From Hoeflea sp. (GTDB lineage: Bacteria > Pseudomonadota > Alphaproteobacteria > Rhizobiales > Rhizobiaceae), in assembly GCF_030682515.1 (NCBI RefSeq), contig NZ_JAUXOD010000142.1, positions 1 through 60,328 of the forward strand: a stretch of DNA of 60,328 nt. Reading direction: 5' to 3'. The notes under the pieces are model-generated. The model saw nothing but the letters and a program-made list of their open reading frames with translations, had not been told where the DNA came from and made no database searches. Of the stretch, positions 17,221 through 25,145 are shown in pieces. Positions within the stretch are counted from its first letter, which is position 1. The number at the start of each line of letters is the position of its first letter. The position numbers were made by a program, and so were the translations under genes.

Positions 17221-18435
17221 TCAGAAGCGGATCGGCTCGCGGGTCATCTCCAGGTGCAGTTTCTCGCCGCTCCAGGGATTGGCCTCGCAGACTTCCTCGT
17301 CGAGCTCGACGCCGAGACCGGGCTCGCTTGAGGGAATGACGAAGCCGTCTTCCCATTGGATCTTCTGTTTCAGAACCTCGGCGTGGAAGCCGTCCCAGGT
17401 CTTGATCGATTCGAGCACGAGGAAATTGGGCAGCGTCGCGGCCAACTGGATGTTGGCGGCGGCGACCAGCGGGCCGCAATAGCAGTGCGGCGCGATCTGG
17501 ATGCCGAAGGCCTCGGCCATGCCTGCGATCTTCTTGGTTTCAAGCAATCCGCCCGAGCGGCCCAGATTGGGCTGCAGGATGGCAGCCGCTCGGGCCTCGA
17601 TGACGCGGGCAAATTCATGCTTGGTCACCAGCCGCTCGCCGGTGGCAACGGGGATCGAAGTTCCGCGCGCGACCTCGGCCATGGCGGCGATCTGGTCGGG
17701 CGGCACCGGCTCCTCGAACCACAGCGGATCGGCGGCCTCGATGGCCCGGGCCATGCGGATGGCGCCGGCGGCGGTGAACTGGCCATGGGTGCCGAACAGG
17801 ATGTCGGCGCGCGTGCCCACGGCCTCGCGCACCGCGCGGACCATGCGGGCCGAAAGGTCGATGTCGGTCAACAGCGGCTGATGCCCGCCCTGCACCCGGT
17901 AGGGGCCGGCGGGGTCGAACTTGACGGCGGTGAAGCCCTGGCGCACCGCTTCAAGGGCAGCTGCGGCGGCGAGATCGGGATCGTTGTAGACATTGACGGG
18001 GCTGTCGGTCGCGATCGGATCGACGCTGCCGGTGGCTGGATAGAGATAGGTGTAGGACCTGAGCCCCTCGTGCACGCGCCCGCCCAGGAGCTTGTGGATG
18101 GGTTGCCCCGCTTCCTTGCCGATGATGTCCCAGCACGCCACCTCGAGCGCCGAGCAGCAGGCCATCATGGTCATGTCCGGGCGCTGCGAGAAGCCCGAGG
18201 AGTAGCACAGCCGGAAAAAATTCTCGATGTCGTGCGGATCGCGGCCGACAAGGTAGCGCGCTGCCACGTCTTCCATCAGTTTGGCGGTCAGATGCGGATC
18301 GAAGGCCGCGTCATAGGCCTCGCCATAGCCCACGACGCCGCCATCGGTCGTCAGCTTGACGAACAGGAAATAGCGGCCGCCGATCTGCGGCGGCGGGTTG
18401 CCAACGACAAACGTCCGGACATCGGTGATTTTCAT
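17221..18435 (-). CDS. Mandelate racemase/muconate lactonizing (enolase superfamily) enzyme, probable sugar-acid dehydratase
   Basis: A 404-residue enolase-superfamily protein. The N-terminal capping domain (MKITDVRTFVVGNPP) and the barrel are complete. Barrel motifs: AVKFDPAGPY on strand 2 (K-x-D type base), ILFGTHGQFT on strand 3, WFEEPVPP on strand 4 (metal Glu), VATGERLVT on strand 5 (metal Glu) and IAPHCYCGP near strand 7. This resembles the sugar-acid dehydratases of the mandelate racemase subgroup (galactonate, mannonate, arabinonate types). The strand-3 position that normally supplies a metal aspartate reads G-T-H here. GGGGAG lies four bases before the ATG. The specific sugar acid is not determinable. 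Confidence 0.85.
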   Translation of the reverse strand: MKITDVRTFVVGNPPPQIGGRYFLFVKLTTDGGVVGYGEAYDAAFDPHLTAKLMEDVAARYLVGRDPHDIENFFRLCYSSGFSQRPDMTMMACCSALEVACWDIIGKEAGQPIHKLLGGRVHEGLRSYTYLYPATGSVDPIATDSPVNVYNDPDLAAAAALEAVRQGFTAVKFDPAGPYRVQGGHQPLLTDIDLSARMVRAVREAVGTRADILFGTHGQFTAAGAIRMARAIEAADPLWFEEPVPPDQIAAMAEVARGTSIPVATGERLVTKHEFARVIEARAAAILQPNLGRSGGLLETKKIAGMAEAFGIQIAPHCYCGPLVAAANIQLAATLPNFLVLESIKTWDGFHAEVLKQKIQWEDGFVIPSSEPGLGVELDEEVCEANPWSGEKLHLEMTREPIRF

Positions 18436-18631
18436 GGGGCTCCCCGCCGCAAGCTGCTCGAAACTGGCCGCACTCGATCAGGATTCAGGCGCGAAATCCA
18501 GCCCCGCCTGCGACATGGCGTTCCCGAAACCGCGACACGTCGCGCGCTGAGGCCCCGCGCCCGGGGACAAGCATGGGGCAAGCTTGGCCTGACAGGATGA
18601 CACGGTAAAAGGCCTCACGCGAAGAAACCCC

Positions 18632-19834
18632 ATGATTCACCTCTCCATCTGCCTGCCGACCCGCAACAGGCAGAGCTATTGCATCGAGACGATCCGCGCC
18701 CTCGCCCAGAGCGACGGCGCCGATTTCGAGGTGATCGTCGGCGACAATTCCGATGACGGCTCGGTGCTGGCCGATTTCTTCGCCCGCGACTTCAGCGATT
18801 CGCGGTTCCGCCTGATCGGCCCGGGCGAGGCGGTGCTGTCGATGGTCGACAATTGGGAGCGGCTGGTGGCCCAGGCGAAGGGCCGCTGGGTCTCGGTGAT
18901 CGGCGACGATGACTATATCGATCCCAAGCTGGTGCTGATGCTCAAATATTACGAGCGGCTCTACCCCGAGGTGGAATCCGTCAGCTGGGCGCGGATGCAT
19001 TTCAACTGGCCCGACAACCGGCCGGACCCGGCGCTGTCGGTGGTGCCGGTCAGCCACGACACCTATGTGGCCGTCAAATCCAATGTGCAGGACCGGCTCT
19101 ACCGCTGGTCGGAGGGCACACGGCGCCCGGCTGCCGGGTTCGGCATCTATCATGGCGCGCTCCGCAAGACACTGATGGAGCGCATCAAGCGCAAATATGG
19201 TGGCCGTTATTTCGAACATCCCGTGGTCGACTTCGAGAACAACTGCAAGACCATCCGCGAAGCGAAGATGATGGTGCACTGCCAGCGGCCGCTGTCGGTC
19301 CTGGGCGCGTGCGCGGCCTCGAACTCGGCCGGAACACGGTCGGTCAAGACCAAGGTCGAACGCGTCGAAACCTTCAAGAAGGAGACCCAGGGCAAGGTCG
19401 ACATGGACGACCCTGTGTTTCCCTTTCCGATCAGCGACAGGGGCGCCTCGATCTGCTCGACGGTCGCCTCGACGACATCGTGGTTCTGCCGCACCTACGG
19501 TGTCGACCTCACCGGATTTCCGGAGAATTTCGCCCGCGCGGCCATGGACGAGTGCGCCAACACGGCGATTGAAAGCGAGTACGAGGACAAGACCGCCTAT
19601 TTCCGGCGCGGCTTCGAGGCGTGGGACAATGGCCGCTGGCTGGACCATTTCAAGCCGGCGCCGTTCTGGGGCAACCGCTCGGTCAACGAGATGTCCGGCG
19701 TGCTCAAGGACTATCTCTATATCCGCGAGGACGCGGCGCCGTCGCGGACGCCTGCCGAGTTCTATCGCTTCGGCGAAAACGCCATCCTGCCGATCGAGCT
19801 TGTCGCGTCCGGCACGCGAGCCTTCGCCCGATGA
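18632..19834 (+). CDS. Family 2 glycosyltransferase, first of a tandem pair
   Basis: A 400-residue GT2 (GT-A fold) protein. The N-terminal nucleotide-binding start LSICLPTRNRQSY, the EVIVGDNSDDGS segment and the DXD-like SVIGDDDYIDP are clear in the first 110 residues. The remaining C-terminal 290 residues carry motifs shared with the next gene (GIYHGALRKTLMERI, GRYFEHPVVD, RPLSVLGACAASNSAG), so this large C-terminal region defines a distinct subfamily. There is no signal peptide or membrane segment. Its stop overlaps the start of the second copy by four bases (ATGA). A role in extending or decorating a surface glycan is inferred from the neighbours. Confidence 0.85.
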   Translation: MIHLSICLPTRNRQSYCIETIRALAQSDGADFEVIVGDNSDDGSVLADFFARDFSDSRFRLIGPGEAVLSMVDNWERLVAQAKGRWVSVIGDDDYIDPKLVLMLKYYERLYPEVESVSWARMHFNWPDNRPDPALSVVPVSHDTYVAVKSNVQDRLYRWSEGTRRPAAGFGIYHGALRKTLMERIKRKYGGRYFEHPVVDFENNCKTIREAKMMVHCQRPLSVLGACAASNSAGTRSVKTKVERVETFKKETQGKVDMDDPVFPFPISDRGASICSTVASTTSWFCRTYGVDLTGFPENFARAAMDECANTAIESEYEDKTAYFRRGFEAWDNGRWLDHFKPAPFWGNRSVNEMSGVLKDYLYIREDAAPSRTPAEFYRFGENAILPIELVASGTRAFAR

Positions 19835-21000
19835 CCCGACTGACCATCTGCATCCCGACCCGCAACCGCCAGAGCTATGCGATGGATGCGGTGCGTCACA
19901 TGCTGGCCTCCAGACGCGACGATTTCGAAATCCTCATCGGCGACAATTCCGACGACGCGGCGCCGCTGGCCGATTTTGTGGCCGAGGCCAGCGACACGCG
20001 GCTGCGGCTGCTGCCGCCGGAGGACAGGCCGCTGTCGCTCAGGTCGAACTGGGAGCGGATGCCGCCGCATGCGCGCGGCGAATGGATCAGTTTCATCGGC
20101 GATGACGATTATCTCGATCCGGAACTGTGCGAGGCGCTGCGGGTGACCATGGCCCGCGTGCCGCAGGCCGACGCCTTCACCTGGGGCCGGTCCTATTTCG
20201 TCTGGCCCGATGCCCGCGCCGGGCGCGAGATCACCAAGATCCCGACGGGAAGCCATCTGATCCACATGGAGAAGAAGGACCTGATGCGCAAGATGTTCTT
20301 CTGGGAGGACGCCAAGGACCGGCCGGCCTGTCCGTTCGGGGTCTATCACGGCGCGCTCAAGAAGGACCTGATGGAGCGGATCCGCGACGCCTTCTCGGAC
20401 CGCTATTTCGAGCACCCGAATGTCGACTATGACAGCATCTGCAAGACTGTGATGATGGCGGATGCCTGCATCTACTGGGAGCGGCCGCTGTCCGTGTTCG
20501 GCTCGTGCAAGGCCTCCAACAGCGCCGGCCTGCGCAATCCCGAGATCGGCCAGGAACGGCTCAAGACCTTCCGCGCGGAGAATGACGGCGAACTGGAAGC
20601 CAGGGATTTTCCGTTTCCGATCGACCTCGGCGTCACCGCTTCCATCGCCCACACCATCGAGTGGTTCAAGCAACGCTACGGCATCGAACTCAACGGCTGG
20701 GAGGAAGCCTTCATCAAGGCCTGCGCCGGCAATTGCGAGACCGAAAGCGACCGCGTCCGGTTCGAGGAGAAGAAGGCGGCCTATGCGGCGGCGATCCAGG
20801 CCTGGCGCGGCGACGCGGCGCTCAAGCTGTTTGCGCCAGTCTACCGCTACCGGGCCGACGTGCCGCGCTTCATGGGGCACGCCGAGGGCCATCTCAATTT
20901 CGACATGGCGATCGGCGACGCGCAAAGCGCGGCGGAATTCTACAGGATCATCGACGGCATGCTGTTTCCGGTGCGGCTGCTCGAAAGCCGCCTGGCCTAG
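19831..21000 (+). CDS. Family 2 glycosyltransferase, second of a tandem pair
   Basis: A 389-residue paralogue of the preceding GT2. The same blocks appear in order: LTICIPTRNRQSYAMD, EILIGDNSDDAA, FIGDDDYLDPELC, GVYHGALKKDLMERI, RYFEHPNVDYDSICKT and RPLSVFGSCKASNSAG. The pair likely arose by duplication and then specialised for different acceptors or donors. The ATG at 19831 overlaps the stop of the first copy, so translation is coupled. The C-terminus ends in a segment (AEFYRIIDGMLFPVRLLES) that is also shared with the first copy (AEFYRFGENAILPIELVAS). Confidence 0.85.
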   Translation: MTRLTICIPTRNRQSYAMDAVRHMLASRRDDFEILIGDNSDDAAPLADFVAEASDTRLRLLPPEDRPLSLRSNWERMPPHARGEWISFIGDDDYLDPELCEALRVTMARVPQADAFTWGRSYFVWPDARAGREITKIPTGSHLIHMEKKDLMRKMFFWEDAKDRPACPFGVYHGALKKDLMERIRDAFSDRYFEHPNVDYDSICKTVMMADACIYWERPLSVFGSCKASNSAGLRNPEIGQERLKTFRAENDGELEARDFPFPIDLGVTASIAHTIEWFKQRYGIELNGWEEAFIKACAGNCETESDRVRFEEKKAAYAAAIQAWRGDAALKLFAPVYRYRADVPRFMGHAEGHLNFDMAIGDAQSAAEFYRIIDGMLFPVRLLESRLA

Positions 21001-21132
21001 CATGCGTCGCAACCGGCCAATGACGGGACGATCGCCCATGGCTCTGACGGCATTCGGATGGATCGGCGGTTCACGTGCGGTCACAGCCGTGGCCCGCCTG
21101 AGCGCCCCGTTTCCCGCCGGGATCACGTGAGC

Positions 21133-21858
21133 ATGCGCCGGGTGGTCATCAGCCAGTCGATGTATTTCCCGTGGGTTGGGATGCTCGAGCAGATCCGCCT
21201 GGCCGACGATTTCATCCATTATGACGACGTGCAGTTCTCCAAGGGCAGCTTCAGCAACCGGGTCCAGGTCAAGACACCGGGCGGCATGGTCTGGATGACC
21301 GTTCCGCTCAGGGATCACCGGCTGGGGCAGACGATCGACGCGGTGCTGCTCCAGCCCGCGCGCGCCTGGCGCGACCGCCATCTGGCCTTGCTGGCGCAGA
21401 GCTTCGACGGCGCTCCGCACGCCTCCGACGCGCTCGACATGGCCGCCATGGTGACCGGCGCCGGGCATGACACCCTGTCGGCGCTGGCGCGCGACAGCAT
21501 GCTGGCGCTGTGCCGCTATTTCGGACTGGACACGGCGACCCGCTTTGCCGATTCGCGTGATTTCGCCATCGCCGGATCGGGCAGCGCCCGGGTGCTGGCG
21601 CTGGTCAAGGCCGTGGCCGGCAGCGAGTACATCACCGGGCACGGCGCACGCGCCTATCTCGATCACGAGCTTTTCGAGACCCATGGCGTCTCGGTGTCCT
21701 ACATGGACTATCGACGCACGCCCTATCCGCAATCGCATGGCGCCTTCACGCCTTACGTGACGGGCCTCGACCTGGTGGCCCATCGCGGCCGCGAAGGCCT
21801 GGCCAACATCGCGTCGCAGACGCTGAACTGGAAGGATTTCTTGCATGGACCCGCATGA
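21133..21858 (+). CDS. WbqC family protein
   Basis: A 241-residue member of the WbqC family. Diagnostic motifs: VVISQSMYFPWVGMLEQIR at the N-terminus, FIHYDDVQFSKGSFSNRVQV next and a C-terminal YPQSHGAFTPYVTGLDLV. WbqC-like genes lie in LPS O-antigen and similar glycan clusters; they are thought to take part in sugar or amino-acid attachment, but the activity is not established. The start at 21133 is used because the family begins at this point; GTG at 21127 is also possible. It overlaps the next gene by 14 bases. Confidence 0.83.
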   Translation: MRRVVISQSMYFPWVGMLEQIRLADDFIHYDDVQFSKGSFSNRVQVKTPGGMVWMTVPLRDHRLGQTIDAVLLQPARAWRDRHLALLAQSFDGAPHASDALDMAAMVTGAGHDTLSALARDSMLALCRYFGLDTATRFADSRDFAIAGSGSARVLALVKAVAGSEYITGHGARAYLDHELFETHGVSVSYMDYRRTPYPQSHGAFTPYVTGLDLVAHRGREGLANIASQTLNWKDFLHGPA

Positions 21859-22624
21859 GGCATTCCGCGCCGAAGTGGAACAGAACATCGATGGCCTGGC
21901 CGGCGACGCCGACCTGCAGGCGCTGTCGCGGGTCTGGATCCGCGAAGTCACGCCCCACAAATGGGCCTATAATTTCTCATGGTTCGGGCGGCCGGCGATC
22001 CAGCTTCCCAATGATGCCTGGGCGCTGCAGGAACTGGTCTGGAAGGTCAGGCCGGACCTGATCATCGAAACCGGCATCGCCCATGGCGGCTCGCTGATCT
22101 ACTCGGCCTCGCTGCTGGCGCTTCTGGACCTGTGCGACGCCACCGAAAAGGGCGAAGTGCTCGATCCGCGCAAGCCCGGGCGCAAGGTGCTGGGCATCGA
22201 CATCGACATCCGCGCCCACAATCGCGCGGCGATCGAGGCGCATCCGCTGTTTGCGCGCATCGACATGATCGAGGGATCGAGCATCGCCGAGGAGACTGTC
22301 GCGAAGGTGCGCGAGATCGCCTCAGGCCATGAGCGGATCCTGGTGTGCCTCGATTCCAACCACACCCATGACCATGTGCTGGCCGAGCTCGAGGCCTATG
22401 CGCCGCTGGTCACGATGGGCAGCTACTGCATCGTCTTCGACACGCTGGTCGACGACATGCCGGAGCGGCTGTCGGCGGATCGGCCCTGGGGCCCGGGCAA
22501 CAGTCCCAAATCCGCGGTGCATGCCTTCCTCAAGAGCAATGCCGGCTTTGAAATCGACAGCCGCATCGACAAGAAGCTGCTGATCACGGTGGCGCCGGAC
22601 GGATTCCTCAGGCGGATCGGCTGA
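21845..22624 (+). CDS. CmcI/rhamnosyl O-methyltransferase family protein
   Basis: A 259-residue protein of the cephalosporin hydroxylase (CmcI) family, which holds SAM-dependent O-methyltransferases of sugars and antibiotics. The SAM loop is LIIETGIAHGGSLIYSASLL near residues 76-95, followed by KVLGIDIDIRAHN and the metal-region ILVCLDSNHTHDHVLAELE, where Asp and the His pair resemble those of Mg-dependent CmcI. GSYCIVFDTLVDDMP and GPGNSPKSAVHAFLKSN complete the family pattern. It overlaps the wbqC-like gene, so the two are coupled. A likely role is O-methylation of a sugar in the glycan built by the upstream glycosyltransferases; that is inferred. Confidence 0.83.
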   Translation: MDPHEAFRAEVEQNIDGLAGDADLQALSRVWIREVTPHKWAYNFSWFGRPAIQLPNDAWALQELVWKVRPDLIIETGIAHGGSLIYSASLLALLDLCDATEKGEVLDPRKPGRKVLGIDIDIRAHNRAAIEAHPLFARIDMIEGSSIAEETVAKVREIASGHERILVCLDSNHTHDHVLAELEAYAPLVTMGSYCIVFDTLVDDMPERLSADRPWGPGNSPKSAVHAFLKSNAGFEIDSRIDKKLLITVAPDGFLRRIG

Positions 22625-22764
22625 TCCCGGGCCCGTTGTCCGCACTGGCCGATGCGTGGTTTTCCCGGTTTCCCCAGCCTTGAGGCAGGAAAACCGTATG
22701 ATTCACTAGAAATCCCGCGCTAAACCGATTGAAAAACTGAATTCGGAATGTGTTGCAACTTTTC

Positions 22765-22832
22765 TTGTTTTCACTCCGAAAAAACGCGCTATAGACTTTG
22801 CCCAGGGGAAAGAGGGCGCAATGCAAGCGCCC
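22765..22832 (+). promoter_or_regulatory. Putative promoter and leader hairpin of the liv operon
   Basis: A TATAGA box at 22790-22795 has possible -35 hexamers TTTTCA (22768-22773, 16-base spacer) or TTGTTT (22765-22770, 19-base spacer). The following leader contains GGGCGC (22814-22819) and GCGCCC (22827-22832), a perfect stem with a seven-base loop and no U-tract, 30 bases before livH. A transcript start near 22802 is predicted. Confidence 0.4.
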
Positions 22833-22863
22833 CCCATAAAAAGACGAGAGGGACAGCGGCCTC

Positions 22864-23790
22864 ATGGAGTATTTTCTTCAGCAGCTTATCAATGGGCTCA
22901 CCCTGGGCTCCATTTATGGGCTCATCGCCATCGGCTACACCATGGTCTATGGCATCATCGGCATGATCAATTTCGCCCATGGAGACATCTTCATGGTCGG
23001 CTCCTTCATCGCGCTTGCGACATTCCTGGCGCTGGTCGCCATCGGCATCTCGGCCCTGCCTCTGATCCTGTTCATCACGCTCCTGGTGGCCATGCTGTTC
23101 ACCTCCGCCTGGGGATGGACCGTGGAACGGCTGGCCTACAGGCCGTTGCGCGGATCCTTCCGACTGGCGCCGCTGATCACCGCGATCGGCATGTCGATCG
23201 TGCTGCAGAACTTCGTCCAGATCACGCAGGGCGCGCGCGTCAAGCCGCTGCCGCCGCAGATCCAGGGCGGCGTCACCCTTATCGAAGGCATGACCGAGAA
23301 CGGCACCATCGCAGTCCAGCTTTCCTACATGCAGATGATCATCATCGCCACGACGCTCGCCCTGATGATCGGCTTCTCGCTGCTGATTTCCAAGACGTCG
23401 CTCGGCCGCTCGCAGCGCGCCTGCGAACAGGACCAGAAGATGGCGGCGCTGCTCGGCGTCAATGTCGATCGCACAATCTCGCTGACCTTCGTCATGGGCG
23501 CAGCACTTGCCGCCGTGGCGGGTTTCATGTTCCTGCTGCTTTACGGCGTGATCGACTTCTACATCGGCTTCCTGGCCGGCGTGAAGGCCTTCACCGCCGC
23601 GGTGCTGGGCGGCATCGGCTCGCTCCCCGGCGCCATGCTCGGCGGGCTGCTGATCGGCCTCATCGAAGTGTTCTGGTCGGGCTACTTCTCGGTTGAATAC
23701 AAGGATGTCGCCGCCTTCTCCATCCTGGTGATCGTGCTGATCTTCATGCCGTCCGGCCTGCTCGGCAAACCCGAAGTCGAGAAAGTCTAA
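22864..23790 (+). CDS. livH: Branched-chain amino acid ABC transporter permease LivH
   Basis: One of two permeases of a LIV-type importer. The 308-residue protein has the LivH start (FLQQLINGLTLGSIYGLIAI), GMINFAHGDIFMVGSF near residue 36-51, and the conserved coupling-region LGRSQRACEQDQKMAALLGV, followed by GVKAFTAAVLGGIGSLPGAM. Eight or so hydrophobic segments fit the family. It opens a four-gene run livHMGF with 1-4 base overlaps. Start ATG at 22864 follows GACAGCGGCCTC with no strong ribosome site. Rhizobial homologues (Bra/Liv) take up a broad range of amino acids, so leucine-type specificity is not certain. Confidence 0.92.
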   Translation: MEYFLQQLINGLTLGSIYGLIAIGYTMVYGIIGMINFAHGDIFMVGSFIALATFLALVAIGISALPLILFITLLVAMLFTSAWGWTVERLAYRPLRGSFRLAPLITAIGMSIVLQNFVQITQGARVKPLPPQIQGGVTLIEGMTENGTIAVQLSYMQMIIIATTLALMIGFSLLISKTSLGRSQRACEQDQKMAALLGVNVDRTISLTFVMGAALAAVAGFMFLLLYGVIDFYIGFLAGVKAFTAAVLGGIGSLPGAMLGGLLIGLIEVFWSGYFSVEYKDVAAFSILVIVLIFMPSGLLGKPEVEKV

Positions 23791-25145
23791 TGACCGCCGC
23801 TCAGAAGCCGGCTCGTATGGCCGAATCCGTCAAGGACGCAGCGATAGCCGCATTCCTCGTCGCCGTGCTTGGCCTGTTCTTTTTCGGGCTCAGAACCGAC
23901 ATCGGCCCGGGCGGTCTCGACCTGACCTACCGCTGGGGCCTCTGGTTCATCGCCATCGCCATCACATTCGGCGTCCGGCTGCTGCTGAACCTGTTCGTGT
24001 TCAAGGCGGCAAAGCCCGTCACAAGCGGGATCAAGGTCACGGTTCCAGCCGGGCTGAAGAGCGTCATCGGCCGCTTCCTGGGACCTGTCCTCCTGGTGGT
24101 GGCGATGTGCCTGCCGTTCATCATCATGTTGCTGTTCCCCAATCGGGATCGCCAGTTCATCGACCTCGCCATTCTGATCATGACCTATGTCATGCTCGGT
24201 TGGGGTCTCAATATCGTGGTCGGGCTCGCAGGTCTGCTCGATCTGGGCTATGTCGCGTTTTATGCGGTGGGCGCCTATTCGTTCGCGCTCCTGGCCCAGC
24301 ATCTCAATATCGGTTTCTGGACAGCGCTGCCGCTGGCGGGACTTCTGGCGGCCTTCTGGGGCATCATCCTGGGCTACCCGGTGCTGAGGTTGCGCGGCGA
24401 CTACCTCGCCATCGTGACGCTCGCTTTCGGGGAAATCATCCGGGTGGTGCTGCTCAACTGGTATGACTTCACCGGCGGCCCCAATGGAATTTCCGGCATT
24501 CCGAAGCCCAGCTTCTTCGGCCTGGACTTCACCAGGACGGGTGGATTTGCGGACTTCTTCGGTATCGAGTTCGCCACCATCCACCGCTTCATCTATCTCT
24601 ACTACATCATCCTGGTGCTAGCGCTGATCACAAACTTCGTCACGCTCAGGCTGCGCAAGCTGCCGATCGGGCGGGCCTGGGAAGCGTTGCGCGAAGACGA
24701 GATCGCCTGCCGGTCACTCGGCATCAACACCACCAACACCAAGCTCACGGCCTTTTCGATCGGCGCCATGTTTGCGGGCTTCGCCGGATCCTTCTTTGCC
24801 ACGCGGCAGGGGTTCATCTCGCCGGAAAGCTTCACCTTCCTTGAATCGGCGATCATCCTGGCGATCGTGGTCCTAGGCGGGCTGGGCTCGCAGGTGGGTG
24901 TGGTCATCGCCTCGGTGGTGATGATCGGCGGCATCGAGATCCTGAGAAACCTGGGCTTCCTCAAACAGATCTTCGGTCCCGACTTCGAGCCGACCCAGTA
25001 CCGCATGCTGATCTTCGGCCTGGCCATGGTGCTCATCATGGTGTGGAAGCCGCGCGGCATCATTTCGAGCCGCAACCCGTCGGCCGTCTACAAGGAACGC
25101 AAGAAGATCAGTTCGGACATGGTCGCTCAAGGCGAGGGCCACTGA
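23790..25145 (+). CDS. livM: Branched-chain amino acid ABC transporter permease LivM
   Basis: Second permease, 451 residues. The family core begins near residue 125 (ILIMTYVMLGWGLNIVVGLA), with LDLGYVAFYAVGAYSFALL, LRLRGDYLAIVTLAFGEIIR and the coupling motif PIGRAWEALREDEIACRSLG. About 110 residues precede the core and include two extra hydrophobic segments, as in long LivM proteins with an N-terminal extension. It starts one base inside the livH stop (TAATG). The C-terminus ends with a charged tail (KERKKISSDM). Confidence 0.92.
   Translation: MTAAQKPARMAESVKDAAIAAFLVAVLGLFFFGLRTDIGPGGLDLTYRWGLWFIAIAITFGVRLLLNLFVFKAAKPVTSGIKVTVPAGLKSVIGRFLGPVLLVVAMCLPFIIMLLFPNRDRQFIDLAILIMTYVMLGWGLNIVVGLAGLLDLGYVAFYAVGAYSFALLAQHLNIGFWTALPLAGLLAAFWGIILGYPVLRLRGDYLAIVTLAFGEIIRVVLLNWYDFTGGPNGISGIPKPSFFGLDFTRTGGFADFFGIEFATIHRFIYLYYIILVLALITNFVTLRLRKLPIGRAWEALREDEIACRSLGINTTNTKLTAFSIGAMFAGFAGSFFATRQGFISPESFTFLESAIILAIVVLGGLGSQVGVVIASVVMIGGIEILRNLGFLKQIFGPDFEPTQYRMLIFGLAMVLIMVWKPRGIISSRNPSAVYKERKKISSDMVAQGEGH

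Noticed and set aside
17102-17479. Open frame across the end of the VOC and enolase-superfamily genes
   Set aside because: Arginine-rich shadow frame with no independent start site.
18632-22624. Antibiotic biosynthesis cluster because of the cephalosporin hydroxylase-like protein
   Set aside because: No scaffold genes (NRPS, PKS or other) are near and the neighbours are glycosyltransferases and WbqC, which fits glycan modification.
22814-22832. Stem in the livH leader as an attenuator
   Set aside because: No U-tract and no leader peptide are visible, so only a structural hairpin is noted.
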